Origin: Massilia sp. PDC64
Lineage (GTDB): Bacteria; Pseudomonadota; Gammaproteobacteria; Burkholderiales; Burkholderiaceae_D
Direction of reading: 5' to 3'
Assembly (NCBI RefSeq): GCF_900101265.1
Contig: NZ_FMZS01000006.1
Location: 124,001 to 188,000 of the forward strand
Length of the DNA stretch: 64,000 nt
Positions 52,937 through 62,778 of the stretch are shown piece after piece. The first letter of the stretch is position 1. Each line of letters starts with the position of its first letter. Below the pieces are notes generated by a model that worked only from the letters and a program-made list of their open reading frames with translations, had not been told where the DNA came from and did no database searches. The position numbers were made by a program, and so were the translations under genes.

Positions 52937-54013
52937 TCACACCGCCGCGGCAATCGCCTTGCCGACCTCGGTCGTATTCGCCGTGCCACCCAGGTCCGGC
53001 GTCTTCGGCCCCTGCGCCAGCACCAGTTCGATCGCCTTCATGATGGCCTCGTTCGCAGCCTGGTAACGCTCATCGCCGTTGCCGAGGAATTCCAGCATCA
53101 TCGCGCCGGACCAGATCATGCCGATCGGATTGGCGATGTTCTTGCCGTAGATGTCGGGCGCGGAACCGTGCACGGGCTCGAACAGCGACGGGAAGGTGCG
53201 GTCCGGGTTCAGGTTGGCCGACGGTGCGATGCCGATGGTGCCGGTGCAGGCCGGGCCCAGGTCCGACAGGATGTCGCCGAACAGGTTAGACGCGACCACG
53301 ACGTCGAAACGTTCCGGCGACAGCACGAAGCGGGCACACAGGATGTCGATGTGGTACTTGTCCCACTTCACCTCCGGATAGGACGCGCCCATCGCTTCGA
53401 CCCGCTGGTCCCAGTAGGGCATGCTGATCGAGATGCCGTTCGACTTGGTGGCGGACGTCAGGTGTTTTTTCGGACGGCTCTGCGCCAGGTCGAACGCGTA
53501 TTTCAGGATGCGGTCCGTGCCTTTGCGGGTAAACACGGCGTCCTGCACCACGAATTCGCGGTCGGTGCCTTCGAACATCTTGCCGCCCACCGAAGAATAT
53601 TCCCCCTCGGTGTTTTCGCGCACCACATAAAAATCGATGTCGCCGGGCTTGCGGTTGGCCAGCGGGCTCGGCACGCCGGGCATCAGGCGCACCGGGCGCA
53701 GGTTGACGTACTGGTCGAATTCGCGGCGGAACTTCAGCAGCGAACCCCACAAGGAAATATGGTCGGGAACCAGGTCGGGCATGCCGGCGGCGCCGAAATA
53801 GATGGCGTCGAAGCCGTCGAGCTGTTCGCGCCAGTCGTCCGGCATCATCTGGCCGTGCTTGAGGTAGTAGTCGCAATTGGCCCAGGCCATGGTCGTGAAT
53901 TCGAGGTCGAGGCCGAAGCGGCTGGCGGCGGCTTCCAGTACGCGCAGGCCTTCCGGCATGACTTCGTTGCCGATGCCGTCGCCGGCGATGACTGCAATCT
54001 TCTGCTTGTTCAT
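52937..54013 (-). CDS. dmlA: D-malate / tartrate dehydrogenase (decarboxylating)
   Basis: Beta-decarboxylating dehydrogenase of 358 residues of the isopropylmalate/isocitrate dehydrogenase family, TtuC/DmlA branch, oxidising D-malate to pyruvate and CO2 with NAD. Features: IAGDGIGNEVMPEGLRVLE, the substrate loop LRPVRLMPGVPSP, VVRENTEGEYSSVGG and VVASNLFGDILSDL followed by SANLNPDRTFPSLFEPVHGS. ATG 54013 is chosen; an upstream frame to 54049 is not conserved. It is divergent from the LysR gene. In E. coli the homologous dmlA (yeaU) lies beside yeaVWX, the carnitine oxygenase genes, as here. Confidence 0.92.
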   Translation of the reverse strand: MNKQKIAVIAGDGIGNEVMPEGLRVLEAAASRFGLDLEFTTMAWANCDYYLKHGQMMPDDWREQLDGFDAIYFGAAGMPDLVPDHISLWGSLLKFRREFDQYVNLRPVRLMPGVPSPLANRKPGDIDFYVVRENTEGEYSSVGGKMFEGTDREFVVQDAVFTRKGTDRILKYAFDLAQSRPKKHLTSATKSNGISISMPYWDQRVEAMGASYPEVKWDKYHIDILCARFVLSPERFDVVVASNLFGDILSDLGPACTGTIGIAPSANLNPDRTFPSLFEPVHGSAPDIYGKNIANPIGMIWSGAMMLEFLGNGDERYQAANEAIMKAIELVLAQGPKTPDLGGTANTTEVGKAIAAAV

Positions 54014-54082
54014 GGTGGTTCCTTGGACAGGGGTTGACGTTGGCGACAAGCATATCGAATACGATTCAACATATAATCAGCG

Positions 54083-54094
54083 GATTCGTGAATC
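54083..54094. promoter_or_regulatory. Inverted repeat in the dmlA-dmlR intergenic region
   Basis: GATTC and GAATC separated by GT, with a TATAAT at 54072-54077, in the 127-nt AT-rich gap between divergent genes. It is a candidate LysR-regulator binding site. Confidence 0.42.
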
Positions 54095-54140
54095 TAAAAG
54101 ACACGAAACGTGAATAATCCTTCCGATCCTTCCCATTCCC

Positions 54141-55052
54141 ATGCGTCCAGATCTCATCGCCAGCCGATCCCTGCTGGAAGACCTCAAGCTGTTTTGTGCC
54201 GTCGTCAGGAAGCAGGGCTTTGCCGCGACGGCGGCCGAGCTCGGGGTGTCGAATGCCTTCGTCAGCAAACGCATCGCGGCGCTGGAACAGGCCCTTGGCG
54301 TGCGCCTGCTGCACCGGACTACACGCACGCTGGCCCTGACCGACCACGGCACCGTGGTCCACCAGTGGGCGCTGCGGATCCAGGAAGACGTCGACCAGAT
54401 GGGCGAGGCCATCTCGCAGAAGGGAAGTACGGCGCGCGGGCTGCTGCGCCTGTGTACCAGCTCGGGATTCGGACGCAACCGCGTCGGCCAGGCTGTCTCC
54501 GCGCTGGTCCGCCAGTATCCCGAGCTGGAAGTGCAGCTCGAATTGCTGGACCGGCCGGTCGACCTGATCGCCGAAGGTTTTCATCTCGACATCCGGGTGG
54601 GACAGGTCCAGGAGCCGCATTTGATCGCGCGCCGCATCGCCAGGAACCAGCGCGTGCTGTGCGCCGCGCCGGCCTATCTCGAGCGTCATGGCATGCCGCG
54701 GCAGTTGGCCGAGCTGGCGCAGCACCAGTGCATCGTGATCCGCGAGCGCGACCAGGACTTCGGCCGCTGGAAGCTGAGCGGACCGGACGGCGAGGAGACC
54801 GTGCGCGTCAAGGGCGCGCTCTCGACCAACAACGGTGAACTGGTGCACCAGTGGGCGATCGACGGCCACGGCATCATCCTGCGCTCGATCTGGGACGTCG
54901 GCCGCAGCCTGGACGACGGGCGCCTGATCCGTGTGCTGCCGGAATACGCGCAGGAAGCCGACGTCTGGGCGATCTATCCTGCGCGATTGGGAACGATGGC
55001 CAATGTGCGCGTCTGCGTCGCTTTCCTCGAAGAGTGGCTCAACGCATCCTGA
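54141..55052 (+). CDS. dmlR: LysR-family regulator, DmlR-like
   Basis: Regulator of 303 residues: winged helix-turn-helix at residues ~12-70 (LLEDLKLFCAVVRKQGFAAT, LGVSNAFVSKRIAALEQALG) and a LysR substrate domain. It is divergent from the D-malate/tartrate dehydrogenase gene, the same layout as E. coli dmlR-dmlA, and probably activates it in the presence of D-malate. It is tail-to-tail with the XRE-PAS gene. Confidence 0.86.
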   Translation: MRPDLIASRSLLEDLKLFCAVVRKQGFAATAAELGVSNAFVSKRIAALEQALGVRLLHRTTRTLALTDHGTVVHQWALRIQEDVDQMGEAISQKGSTARGLLRLCTSSGFGRNRVGQAVSALVRQYPELEVQLELLDRPVDLIAEGFHLDIRVGQVQEPHLIARRIARNQRVLCAAPAYLERHGMPRQLAELAQHQCIVIRERDQDFGRWKLSGPDGEETVRVKGALSTNNGELVHQWAIDGHGIILRSIWDVGRSLDDGRLIRVLPEYAQEADVWAIYPARLGTMANVRVCVAFLEEWLNAS

Positions 55053-55054
55053 GT

Positions 55055-56044
55055 CTACAGGGGCTGGAGCGCGACCACGACCCAGGCCAGGGCGCCATCG
55101 TCGCGCTTCCCGGCCGTCATGCGGACGCGCGCCGGCAGCGCTGCGCCGCGGCTGTCCTGCAGGGCGGTCTCGAAGGGGGAGGGCGATTTGGCGCGCGCAC
55201 TCCGGCGCAGGCGGGTACCGCCGTCGGCGAACCGCTTCAGCAAGGCCTCGCCTTCCAGCGCCGCCTTCGGGTAGCCGAGCCAGGCCGCCAGCGCGTCGTT
55301 GACGGATTCGCAGCGCAGGTCGGCATCCAGCAGGGCCATGCAATCGGACCCGAGATCGAGCACCGCGCGGCAGCGCGCCCGTTCGTCGCGCAAGGCTTGC
55401 TCGACGAGCTTTTGCGCGGTGTTCTCCATGCTGATGCCGACGAACTTGATGACGCGTCCGTCGAACTCGCGCACCGGCGTGGCGCGGGAGCTGATCCAGC
55501 GGATCGTGCCGTCGGGCTGGATCAGGCGGAAATCGAATTCGTGCGGGCTGCCGAGACGGATCGACTCTTCGTAGATCCGCTGCATCATCGGGATGTCGTC
55601 CGGGTGCACGTGCGTATAGAAGGCTTCGTTGCTCTCGACCTGCCAGCCGTAGACCGATTCCACGTTCGACGAGTACTTGACGTCGTCGGTGATGAGATCC
55701 CATTCCCAGGTCACGATGCGGGCACCTTCCTGGGCCAGCTTCATGCGCGCCTCGTTCGCCACCACCTCGGCCGTGTAGCGGCGCCGCACGTCGGTCATCG
55801 GCAGGTCGACGCTCGTCGCGCTTTCCATTTCGTGCTGCGCCTGTTCGCCATAGCGCAGCCAGATCCAGTTCACGCCCAGGAAGGCAGCCAGCTTGCGCAG
55901 CTTCTCGTAATCGATCTCGCCGCCCTTGGTCCACTTGTGCACCGCCGGCCGGGATACGCCTAACACAGTCGCGACTGCCTGCAAGGTCAGGTTCTTGTGT
56001 TCGAGCAGCTCCTTGAGGCGGAACGCAAAACTGTTTTCTGTCAT
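55055..56044 (-). CDS. XRE-type regulator with PAS sensor domains
   Basis: Protein of 329 residues with an unusual layout for a transporter-operon regulator: an N-terminal Cro/C1-type helix-turn-helix (LTLQAVATVLGVSRPAVHKW) followed by a PAS domain (ITDDVKYSSNVESVYGWQVE to RVIKFVGISMENTAQK) and a second PAS-like domain near the C-terminus. It is divergent from the BCCT carrier, and the tandem palindromes in between are probably its operators. ATG 56044 is used; a TTG at 56056 would add four residues. The sensed ligand is unknown; carnitine or a metabolite is the context-based guess. Confidence 0.85.
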   Translation of the reverse strand: MTENSFAFRLKELLEHKNLTLQAVATVLGVSRPAVHKWTKGGEIDYEKLRKLAAFLGVNWIWLRYGEQAQHEMESATSVDLPMTDVRRRYTAEVVANEARMKLAQEGARIVTWEWDLITDDVKYSSNVESVYGWQVESNEAFYTHVHPDDIPMMQRIYEESIRLGSPHEFDFRLIQPDGTIRWISSRATPVREFDGRVIKFVGISMENTAQKLVEQALRDERARCRAVLDLGSDCMALLDADLRCESVNDALAAWLGYPKAALEGEALLKRFADGGTRLRRSARAKSPSPFETALQDSRGAALPARVRMTAGKRDDGALAWVVVALQPL

Positions 56045-56130
56045 AAATCGATCCAAGTTGGCGGTGTGGCAAGGTGCCGCCCGGAAGTATAGCTCAGCGC
56101 CCCTGTGCGTAAAAAACTCGCAAATTCCGC

Positions 56131-56200
56131 TTGTACCCGGCGCGCAAATTCCCTAGAATGAATTCGTAAACCATAGTTTTACCGTAAACTACCAGTTTAC
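56131..56200 (+). promoter_or_regulatory. Carnitine operon promoter with two tandem operators
   Basis: -35 TTGTAC (56131-56136), 17-nt spacer, -10 TAGAAT (56154-56159). The predicted start (near 56166) coincides with operator 1, GTAAACCATAGTTTTAC (56166-56182, imperfect). Operator 2, GTAAACTACCAGTTTAC (56184-56200), is a perfect palindrome with 7-bp arms. Centres are 18 bp apart. A 10-bp direct repeat CGCAAATTCC (56119-56128 and 56143-56152) overlaps the promoter. Confidence 0.7.
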
Positions 56201-56285
56201 AGAACGCCGCAGGCGAGCGCCAGTACTGGACCGGACATGCGGAACAAATAAATAATCCATGTGCAAGCGCACAGGAGGAGACTGT

Positions 56286-57896
56286 ATGAAAACTACCTCG
56301 CTACGCAGCGACGGGTTCCTGACCGGCTGCACCATCGCGGCCGTGCTGGTTACCGTCGTCGCCCTGGCGGAATGGCCTGCCCAGGCAGCCGCCACCGCTT
56401 CCAACCTCTTCGAATGGTCGACGCGTTCCTTCGGGGCGTTGGTCCAGGTCCTCGCCTTCGGCTGCGTCCTGGCCTGCCTGGCGCTCGCGTTCAGCAAGTA
56501 CGGCAACGTCAGGCTCGGCGAAGACAAGCCGGAATATTCGACCCTCTCCTGGATCTTCATGTTCATCTGCGCCGGCATGGGTTCTTCCACCATGTACTGG
56601 GGCGTGATGGAGTGGGTCTACTACTACCAGACGCCGGGCCTGAACGTCGCCAGCGGCAGCCGCGACGCGCTGGAGTACAGCATCAGCTACTCCTTCTTCC
56701 ACTGGGGCCTGAGCGCGTGGGCGATCTATGCGCTGCCGTCCCTGGCCATGGCCTACCACTTCCACGTCCGGAAGAACAAGGGGCTGAACCTGGCGTCCAT
56801 CGTCGAAGCCATCACGGGCTTCCGCGCAGCCGGGCCGGTCGGGCGGGCGGTCGACCTGATCTTCCTGCTGACGATGTTCGGCGCGCTGACCGTCTCGATC
56901 GCGCTGACCGCCTCGACCCTCACGCGCGGCCTGGCGAGCCTGACCGGCGTGCCGGATACCTTCACCACCCAGCTCGTCATCATCGTCGGCGTGTCGATCC
57001 TGTTCTCGCTGAGCGCCTACGTCGGCATCGACGGCGGCATGCAGCGCCTGAGCCATATGGTGTGCTGGGGCGCGCTGCTGCTGGCCGCGGTGGTGTTCGT
57101 GATCGGTCCGACCCAGTTCACCGCCAGCAATATCGTGAATGGCCTCGGCCGCATGCTGCAGGATTACGTGCACATGAGCCTCTTCACCGACCCGACCGGG
57201 GATGGTGCCTTCAGCCGCAGCTGGACGGTGTTCTACTGGCTCTGGTGGGTGTCGTACTCGCCGGGCGTCGCGATGTTCGTCGCCCGCGTATCGAAGGGCC
57301 GCAAGATCAAGGAAGTGATCATGGCGCTCCTGCTGGGCGGCAGCGTCGGCTGCTGGTTCTTCTTCGGCGCCCTCGAAAGCTACAGCATGCACCAGTTCCT
57401 GTCGGGCGCCATCGACGTGCCGCGCATCCTGAAGGAGCACGGCGGCGAAGAGGCGGTCCAGATCCTGCTGAACGCCATGCCGGCCGGTCAATTCTTCCTG
57501 GGCGTCTATCTGGCGATCATGGTGGTCTTCCTGGCCGCCCACGTGGATGCCGTTGCCTATGCCGTGGCGGCTACCACCACCCGCAACCTGCGCGAAGGCG
57601 AGGACCCGAGCCCGACCAGCCGCGTGTTCTGGTGCGTGATGCTGACCCTGGTGCCGCTGGCCATGCTGTTCACCAAGGCGTCGCTGGAAACCATGAAGAC
57701 CGCCGTGGTGCTGACCGCGATCCCCTTCCTGGCCATCCTCGCCGTGAAGCTGTTCGGCCTGTTCCGCTGGCTGACCCAGGATTACGGCAATACGCCGGCC
57801 CACCTGATCGAGTCGTCCACGATGCCGCCGCCGCATGCGGTGCCCGCGCCGCGGGACCGGGACGCCGGCAGCAAGCAGGCGGCCATCGCGGAATAA
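56286..57896 (+). CDS. BCCT-family transporter, probable carnitine carrier
   Basis: Betaine/carnitine/choline transporter of 536 residues with about 12 membrane helices. Diagnostic segments are [19 protein letters not shown], the aromatic substrate-binding region [21 protein letters not shown] and the adjacent helix end ([10 protein letters not shown]). It lies immediately before cntA. The MEWVYYY context resembles CaiT-type carnitine carriers more than osmoregulated betaine carriers, and the long osmosensing C-tail is absent. ATG 56286 follows an AGGAGGAG ribosome site. First gene of the carnitine operon. Confidence 0.9.
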   Translation: MKTTSLRSDGFLTGCTIAAVLVTVVALAEWPAQAAATASNLFEWSTRSFGALVQVLAFGCVLACLALAFSKYGNVRLGEDKPEYSTLSWIFMFICAGMGSSTMYWGVMEWVYYYQTPGLNVASGSRDALEYSISYSFFHWGLSAWAIYALPSLAMAYHFHVRKNKGLNLASIVEAITGFRAAGPVGRAVDLIFLLTMFGALTVSIALTASTLTRGLASLTGVPDTFTTQLVIIVGVSILFSLSAYVGIDGGMQRLSHMVCWGALLLAAVVFVIGPTQFTASNIVNGLGRMLQDYVHMSLFTDPTGDGAFSRSWTVFYWLWWVSYSPGVAMFVARVSKGRKIKEVIMALLLGGSVGCWFFFGALESYSMHQFLSGAIDVPRILKEHGGEEAVQILLNAMPAGQFFLGVYLAIMVVFLAAHVDAVAYAVAATTTRNLREGEDPSPTSRVFWCVMLTLVPLAMLFTKASLETMKTAVVLTAIPFLAILAVKLFGLFRWLTQDYGNTPAHLIESSTMPPPHAVPAPRDRDAGSKQAAIAE

Positions 57897-57981
57897 GATC
57901 CACGGCATCGCCACCCCGCATACCTTTATATTTTTTTACCATTGTGTTAACCAATGGTTATCTGTTAAACGTGAGGATACA

Positions 57982-59103
57982 ATGAATCATATCGCCAAGC
58001 TGCCGGCCGACTTCTGCGCCGATACCGAAAACGCCTGGACGCTGCCGGCGCCCTTCTACACCGATCCCGCGATCTTCGAGTACGAGAAGGAAAAGATCTT
58101 CGCCCACAGCTGGATCTGCGTGGCCCACCGCAGCGAGCTGGCGGAGAGCAACGACTACATCACCCGCGAGGTGATCGGCGAAAGCATCGTGGTGCTGCGC
58201 GACCGCGACGGCGTGCTGCGCGCTTTCTACAACGTGTGCCCGCACCGCGGCCACCAGCTGCTGACCGGCAGCGGCCGTGCGCGCAACGTGATCACCTGTC
58301 CGTACCACGCCTGGACCTTCAAGCTGGACGGCGAGCTGGCCCATGCGCGCAATTGCGACAACGTGCCGAATTTCGACAAGGACAAGTCCAGCCTGGTCGC
58401 GCTCAAGGTGGAGGAGTACGCGGGCTTCATCTTCATCAACATGGACCCCGAGGCCGGCACCGTGGAAGAGCAGCTGCCGGGCCTGGAAAGCCGCCTGCGC
58501 GCGGCGTGCCCGGTGATCGACCAGCTGCACCTCGGCGCCCGCTTCGTCACCGAGACGGCGGCCAACTGGAAGAGCATCGTCGACAACTACATGGAGTGCT
58601 ATCACTGCGGACCGGCCCACCCCGGCTTCTCCGATTCCGTGCAGGTCGACAAATACGTCCACACCCTGCACGGCAACTGGACCCTGCAGTTCGGCCTGGC
58701 CATGTCCTCGGAAAAATCGTTCAAGCTCGACCCCTCGATCAAGGACCCGAGCTTCAGCGGCTTCTGGGCCTGGCCCTGCACCATGTTCAACGTGCCGCCG
58801 GGCGCCGACTTCATGACCGTGATCTATGAATTGCCGGTCAGCGCCGAGGTCACGCTGCAGCACTACGACATCTATTTCCTCAACAAGGAACTGACCGAGG
58901 AGCAGACCAAGCTGGTCGAGTGGTACCGCACCGTGTTCCGCCCGGAAGACCTGAACCTGGTCGAAAGCGTGCAGCGCGGCCTGAAGTCGCGCGGCTACCG
59001 CGGCCAGGGCCGCATCATGGTCGACCGCGAACGCAGCGGCATCAGCGAGCACGGCATCGTCCACTTCCACCGCAAGATGGCGAACGAGTACGGCGATGAG
59101 TGA
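57982..59103 (+). CDS. cntA: Carnitine monooxygenase oxygenase subunit CntA (Rieske)
   Basis: Rieske oxygenase of 373 residues that cleaves L-carnitine to trimethylamine and malic semialdehyde. The Rieske cluster ligands are C86, H88, C106 and H109 (CPHRGH and CPYHAW). The mononuclear iron site H208, H213, D323 and the bridging E205 (in [15 protein letters not shown] and FRPEDLNL) fall at the residue numbers known for CntA, and glutamate at 205 instead of the usual aspartate is the CntA/YeaW hallmark. The start [20 protein letters not shown] at 57982 follows a GAGG site. It overlaps the aldehyde dehydrogenase by 8 nt. Confidence 0.95.
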   Translation: MNHIAKLPADFCADTENAWTLPAPFYTDPAIFEYEKEKIFAHSWICVAHRSELAESNDYITREVIGESIVVLRDRDGVLRAFYNVCPHRGHQLLTGSGRARNVITCPYHAWTFKLDGELAHARNCDNVPNFDKDKSSLVALKVEEYAGFIFINMDPEAGTVEEQLPGLESRLRAACPVIDQLHLGARFVTETAANWKSIVDNYMECYHCGPAHPGFSDSVQVDKYVHTLHGNWTLQFGLAMSSEKSFKLDPSIKDPSFSGFWAWPCTMFNVPPGADFMTVIYELPVSAEVTLQHYDIYFLNKELTEEQTKLVEWYRTVFRPEDLNLVESVQRGLKSRGYRGQGRIMVDRERSGISEHGIVHFHRKMANEYGDE

Positions 59104-60574
59104 GCGCGACCAACTGGAAGGCGCCCCGCGCCTGAACGACGAGACCCTGTTCCGCCAGCAGGCCTGCATCGGCGGGGAATGGCGCGACGCGGTCGATGGC
59201 GCCACCGTGCAGGTGTTCGATCCGGCCAGCGCCGGGCGCATCGGCAGCGTGCCGTGCATGGGCGAGGCCGACACGGTGGCGGCGATCGAAGCCGCCCACG
59301 CCGCCCTGCCGGCATGGCGCGCCCGCACCGCGAAGGAACGCGCGGCGCTGCTGCGCGCCTGGTACGAGCTGGTCCTGCGGCATGAGGACGACCTGGCCGC
59401 CATCATGACCTGGGAGCAGGGCAAACCCCTGCACGAGGCGCGCGGCGAGATCCGCTACGCCGCCTCCTTCATCGAATGGTTTGCCGAGGAAGGCAAGCGG
59501 GTGTACGGCGACGTGATCCCGTCGCCGGGTGCTGACAAGCGCCTGCTGGTGGTGCGCGAACCGGTCGGCGTCTGCGCCGCCATCACGCCGTGGAACTTCC
59601 CGGCCGCGATGATCACGCGCAAGGCCGGGCCGGCCCTGGCCGCCGGCTGCACCATGGTCGTCAAGCCCGCCAACGAGACGCCGTTCAGCGCGCTGGCGCT
59701 GGCCGATCTCGCGCTGCGCGCCGGCATTCCCGCCGGCGTGCTGAACGTCGTCACCGGCGATGCCCTCGCCATCGGCAGCCAGCTTACCGGCCACCCGCTG
59801 GTACGCAAGCTGTCGTTCACCGGCTCCACGCCGGTCGGGCGCCTGCTGATGCAGCAGTGCGCCGGCACCGTCAAGAAGGTCTCGCTCGAACTGGGCGGCA
59901 ATGCGCCCTTCATCGTGTTCGAGGATGCCGACATCGAGGCCGCCGTCGACGGCGCGCTGCAGGCCAAGTACCGCAACGCCGGCCAGACCTGCGTCTGCGT
60001 CAACCGCCTCTACGTGCACGACGCCGTCTACGAGCGCTTCGTGGAGCGCTTCTCGGCCAGGGTCGCGCAGCTGCGCGTCGGGCGCGGCTTCGACGCCGCG
60101 TCCGAGATCGGGCCGCTCATCAGCGGCAAGGCCATGGACAAGGTGGCCGAGCTGGTGGCCGATGCGGTCGGCAAGGGCGCGCGGGTGGCGGTCGGCGGCG
60201 CCATGCATGCCGCCGGCCCCGGCTTCTATGCGCCGACGGTGCTGACGGAGGTTGCACCCGGCATGCGCATCCTCGACGAGGAAGTGTTCGGACCCGTGGC
60301 GCCGATCGTCCGCTTCCATGCCGAGGACGAGGTCGTGCGCATGGCGAACGACACCATCTACGGACTCGCGGCCTATTTCTACAGCCGGGACATCGGCCGC
60401 GCGTGGCGCGTGGCGGAGCAGCTCGAGTACGGCATGGTCGGCATCAACACCGGCCTGATCTCGAACGAAGTCGCGCCCTTCGGCGGCGTGAAGCAGTCGG
60501 GGCTCGGGCGCGAAGGCTCGCGCTACGGCATCGAAGACTACATGGAAATGAAATACCTCTGCATGGCCGTGTAG
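59096..60574 (+). CDS. Succinate-semialdehyde-type aldehyde dehydrogenase, probable malic semialdehyde dehydrogenase
   Basis: NAD(P)-dependent aldehyde dehydrogenase of 492 residues, closest in pattern to the GabD group ([20 protein letters not shown], the glutamate in [10 protein letters not shown], catalytic C299 in [15 protein letters not shown]). It lies between the two subunits of the carnitine monooxygenase and overlaps cntA by 8 nt, so it most likely oxidises the malic semialdehyde formed by CntA to malate. The active-site CVC pair is as in GabD-type enzymes. The specificity is inferred from context. Confidence 0.9.
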   Translation: MSERDQLEGAPRLNDETLFRQQACIGGEWRDAVDGATVQVFDPASAGRIGSVPCMGEADTVAAIEAAHAALPAWRARTAKERAALLRAWYELVLRHEDDLAAIMTWEQGKPLHEARGEIRYAASFIEWFAEEGKRVYGDVIPSPGADKRLLVVREPVGVCAAITPWNFPAAMITRKAGPALAAGCTMVVKPANETPFSALALADLALRAGIPAGVLNVVTGDALAIGSQLTGHPLVRKLSFTGSTPVGRLLMQQCAGTVKKVSLELGGNAPFIVFEDADIEAAVDGALQAKYRNAGQTCVCVNRLYVHDAVYERFVERFSARVAQLRVGRGFDAASEIGPLISGKAMDKVAELVADAVGKGARVAVGGAMHAAGPGFYAPTVLTEVAPGMRILDEEVFGPVAPIVRFHAEDEVVRMANDTIYGLAAYFYSRDIGRAWRVAEQLEYGMVGINTGLISNEVAPFGGVKQSGLGREGSRYGIEDYMEMKYLCMAV

Positions 60575-60603
60575 GCCAGCGAAGAATCGAAGAGAGCGCA
60601 GCA

Positions 60604-61581
60604 ATGGAAAATTCATATCGGACCATCCCGGTCAGGGTGGCGCGCATCGACACCGTCACCCCGCTGATCAAGCGTTTCACCCTCGAAGCCGCCGACGGCG
60701 GCACGCTGCCTCCCTTCACCGGCGGCAGCCACGTCATCGTGCAGATGCGTGACGGCGAACGGCGCTACAGCAATGCCTATTCGCTGATGAGTTCACCGGA
60801 AGACCTGGGCGCCTACCAGATCGGGGTGCGCCGCGAGACCCCGTCGAAAGGCGGCTCGGCCTTCCTCCACGACCGGGTGAAGGAGGGCGACCTGCTCGAC
60901 ATCACCACGCCGAACAATCTGTTCGCGCTGTCGGAAGACGCGCGGCACCACGTGCTGATCGCGGGCGGTATCGGGATCACGCCCTTCATGTCGCAGATGC
61001 ACGAGCTGCGCCGGCGCGGCGCCTCCCACGAGCTGCACTACGCCTTCCGCGGGCCCGAGCACGGCGCCTTCAGCGAGGAGCTGGAGGCGCTGGCCGGACA
61101 GTCGGCGGGCAAGGTCAGGTTCTATGTCGACAGTCTCGGGCAGCAGCTGGACCTGGGCGGCCTGTTCGGCGGCCTGGCCGAAGGCGCGCATGTCTACGTC
61201 TGCGGCCCGGCGGGCTTGATCGAGGCGGTGCGCAATGCGGCGCAGGCGGCGGGCGTCGATCCCGGGCGCGTGCACTGGGAGCAGTTTGCCGCCTCCGTGT
61301 CCGCGCACGACGGCGCTTTCACGGTGGTGCTGGCGAAGTCCGGCAAGACCGTCGAAGTCGGCGCCGGGGAATCGATCCTGAAGGCGATCGAAAGGGACAA
61401 CGCCGTGCCGGTCGAATGCCTGTGCCGCGAAGGCGTGTGCGGGACCTGCGAGACCCGCATCCTCGAAGGCGAAGCCGAACACCTCGACCAATACCTCAGC
61501 AATGCCGAAAAGGACGCCCAGCGGACCATGATGATCTGCGTGTCGCGCGCCCGGACCGGCAAGCTGGTGCTGGACCTGTAA
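60604..61581 (+). CDS. cntB: Carnitine monooxygenase reductase subunit CntB
   Basis: Reductase of 325 residues of the phthalate dioxygenase reductase type: FMN-binding domain (ERRYSNAYSLMSSPEDLGAY), NAD domain (VLIAGGIGITPFMSQMHEL) and a C-terminal plant-type 2Fe-2S ferredoxin with ligands C274, C279, C282 and C312 (CREGVCGTC, MICVSRA). It passes electrons from NAD(P)H to CntA. ATG 60604 follows the dehydrogenase gene by 29 nt. Homologue of E. coli YeaX. Confidence 0.94.
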   Translation: MENSYRTIPVRVARIDTVTPLIKRFTLEAADGGTLPPFTGGSHVIVQMRDGERRYSNAYSLMSSPEDLGAYQIGVRRETPSKGGSAFLHDRVKEGDLLDITTPNNLFALSEDARHHVLIAGGIGITPFMSQMHELRRRGASHELHYAFRGPEHGAFSEELEALAGQSAGKVRFYVDSLGQQLDLGGLFGGLAEGAHVYVCGPAGLIEAVRNAAQAAGVDPGRVHWEQFAASVSAHDGAFTVVLAKSGKTVEVGAGESILKAIERDNAVPVECLCREGVCGTCETRILEGEAEHLDQYLSNAEKDAQRTMMICVSRARTGKLVLDL

Positions 61582-61619
61582 TTCCAAGAGAGCGATGGAT
61601 CGCCATGGAGGAGACAATG

Positions 61620-62720
61620 ATGAAGGACGCAGGTTCGCGCAAGAGAGCGGCCGCTGTCTGGCTGGCCGCAGGCATGCTGATGCCGCTGGCGGCCGCCGCC
61701 GAATCGGGGGTGACGGTGTACGGCGTGATCAGCTCGGCGCTGAGATACACGTCGAATATCGACGGCAGGGACAATAACAAGACCGAAGTGGTGGCCAGCG
61801 GGATCGGCGGCAGCCGCCTGGGCATCTCCGGCACCGAGGATCTCGGCGGCGGCAACAAGGCCATCTTCCAGCTGGAGAGCGGTTTCGGCACGGATACCGG
61901 CCAGCCCGAGTACGGCATCCTGTTCGGCAGGCAGGCCTTCGTGGGCCTGAGCGGTTCCTGGGGCAGCCTGACGTTCGGCCGCCAGTACAACGCCGTGAAC
62001 AACGTCGGCTGGTCCTTCAATCCACTGGACCAGAGCTGGGGCAACTACTGGTCCGATCCCTACTACACGGGCGGCGACATCTTCATGCAGGGCTACCGCA
62101 TCGACAACAGCGTCATCTACAAGCGCACCATCGGCCCGGTCAGCCTGCAGCTCGATTACGGGGCGGGCGAGCAGACGGGCGGCAGCGGCACGCGCGGCTC
62201 GACCTTCGGCGGCGGCATCATGTATTCGAAGGATGGCCTGGGGCTGGGCGCAGCCTACGACGAGCGCCGCGCGGCGTCGAGCGACGGCAACACGGTGCGC
62301 AACTACACCCTGGGCGCGTCCTACGCCGCCGGCAAGGCGACCACGTATCTCGGCCGGATGGGGCGCCACGAAAGCGCAGGCGACGCGCGCTTCGTCATCT
62401 CCTACATCGGGCTGGGCTACCAGTTCACGCCGGCCCTGCATCTGTCGGGCGCCTTCTACCACTATGTCCAGAGCGGCGGCGTGACGACCCAGTTCCAGGC
62501 GGCGCCGATACCGCTCGGCAGCGGGCATACCAATGTGTTCGCTGCCGTGGCGGACTATGCACTGTCGAAGCGCACCAGCCTGTTCCTGGAAGCGGATGTG
62601 AACGATGCGCACGACGGTGCAGTGGGCCGCGAGACCGAATACTGGGGCTCGGGACCGGTCATCGGCATCGGCCATGCGGCGCGCAAGGGCGTGATGCTCG
62701 GCTTGCGGCACCAGTTCTAG
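61620..62720 (+). CDS. Gram-negative porin
   Basis: Trimeric OmpC-type porin of 366 residues with a signal peptide ending near AAAAES and a C-terminus RHQF with the terminal phenylalanine needed for assembly. The start SGVTVYGVISSALRYTSNID, the segment GISGTEDLGGGNKAIFQLES and LFGRQAFVGLSGSWGSLTFG are typical of betaproteobacterial porins. It ends the carnitine operon and may admit carnitine through the outer membrane. Start 61620 is best spaced from the GGAGGAG site (61607-61613); 61617 and 61605 are alternatives. Confidence 0.88.
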   Translation: MKDAGSRKRAAAVWLAAGMLMPLAAAAESGVTVYGVISSALRYTSNIDGRDNNKTEVVASGIGGSRLGISGTEDLGGGNKAIFQLESGFGTDTGQPEYGILFGRQAFVGLSGSWGSLTFGRQYNAVNNVGWSFNPLDQSWGNYWSDPYYTGGDIFMQGYRIDNSVIYKRTIGPVSLQLDYGAGEQTGGSGTRGSTFGGGIMYSKDGLGLGAAYDERRAASSDGNTVRNYTLGASYAAGKATTYLGRMGRHESAGDARFVISYIGLGYQFTPALHLSGAFYHYVQSGGVTTQFQAAPIPLGSGHTNVFAAVADYALSKRTSLFLEADVNDAHDGAVGRETEYWGSGPVIGIGHAARKGVMLGLRHQF

Positions 62721-62778
62721 CGGGTCCCGCAGCCGTTTGCGCTGCTGCCGGGCATGACGCATGCGACAATAGTCAGCC

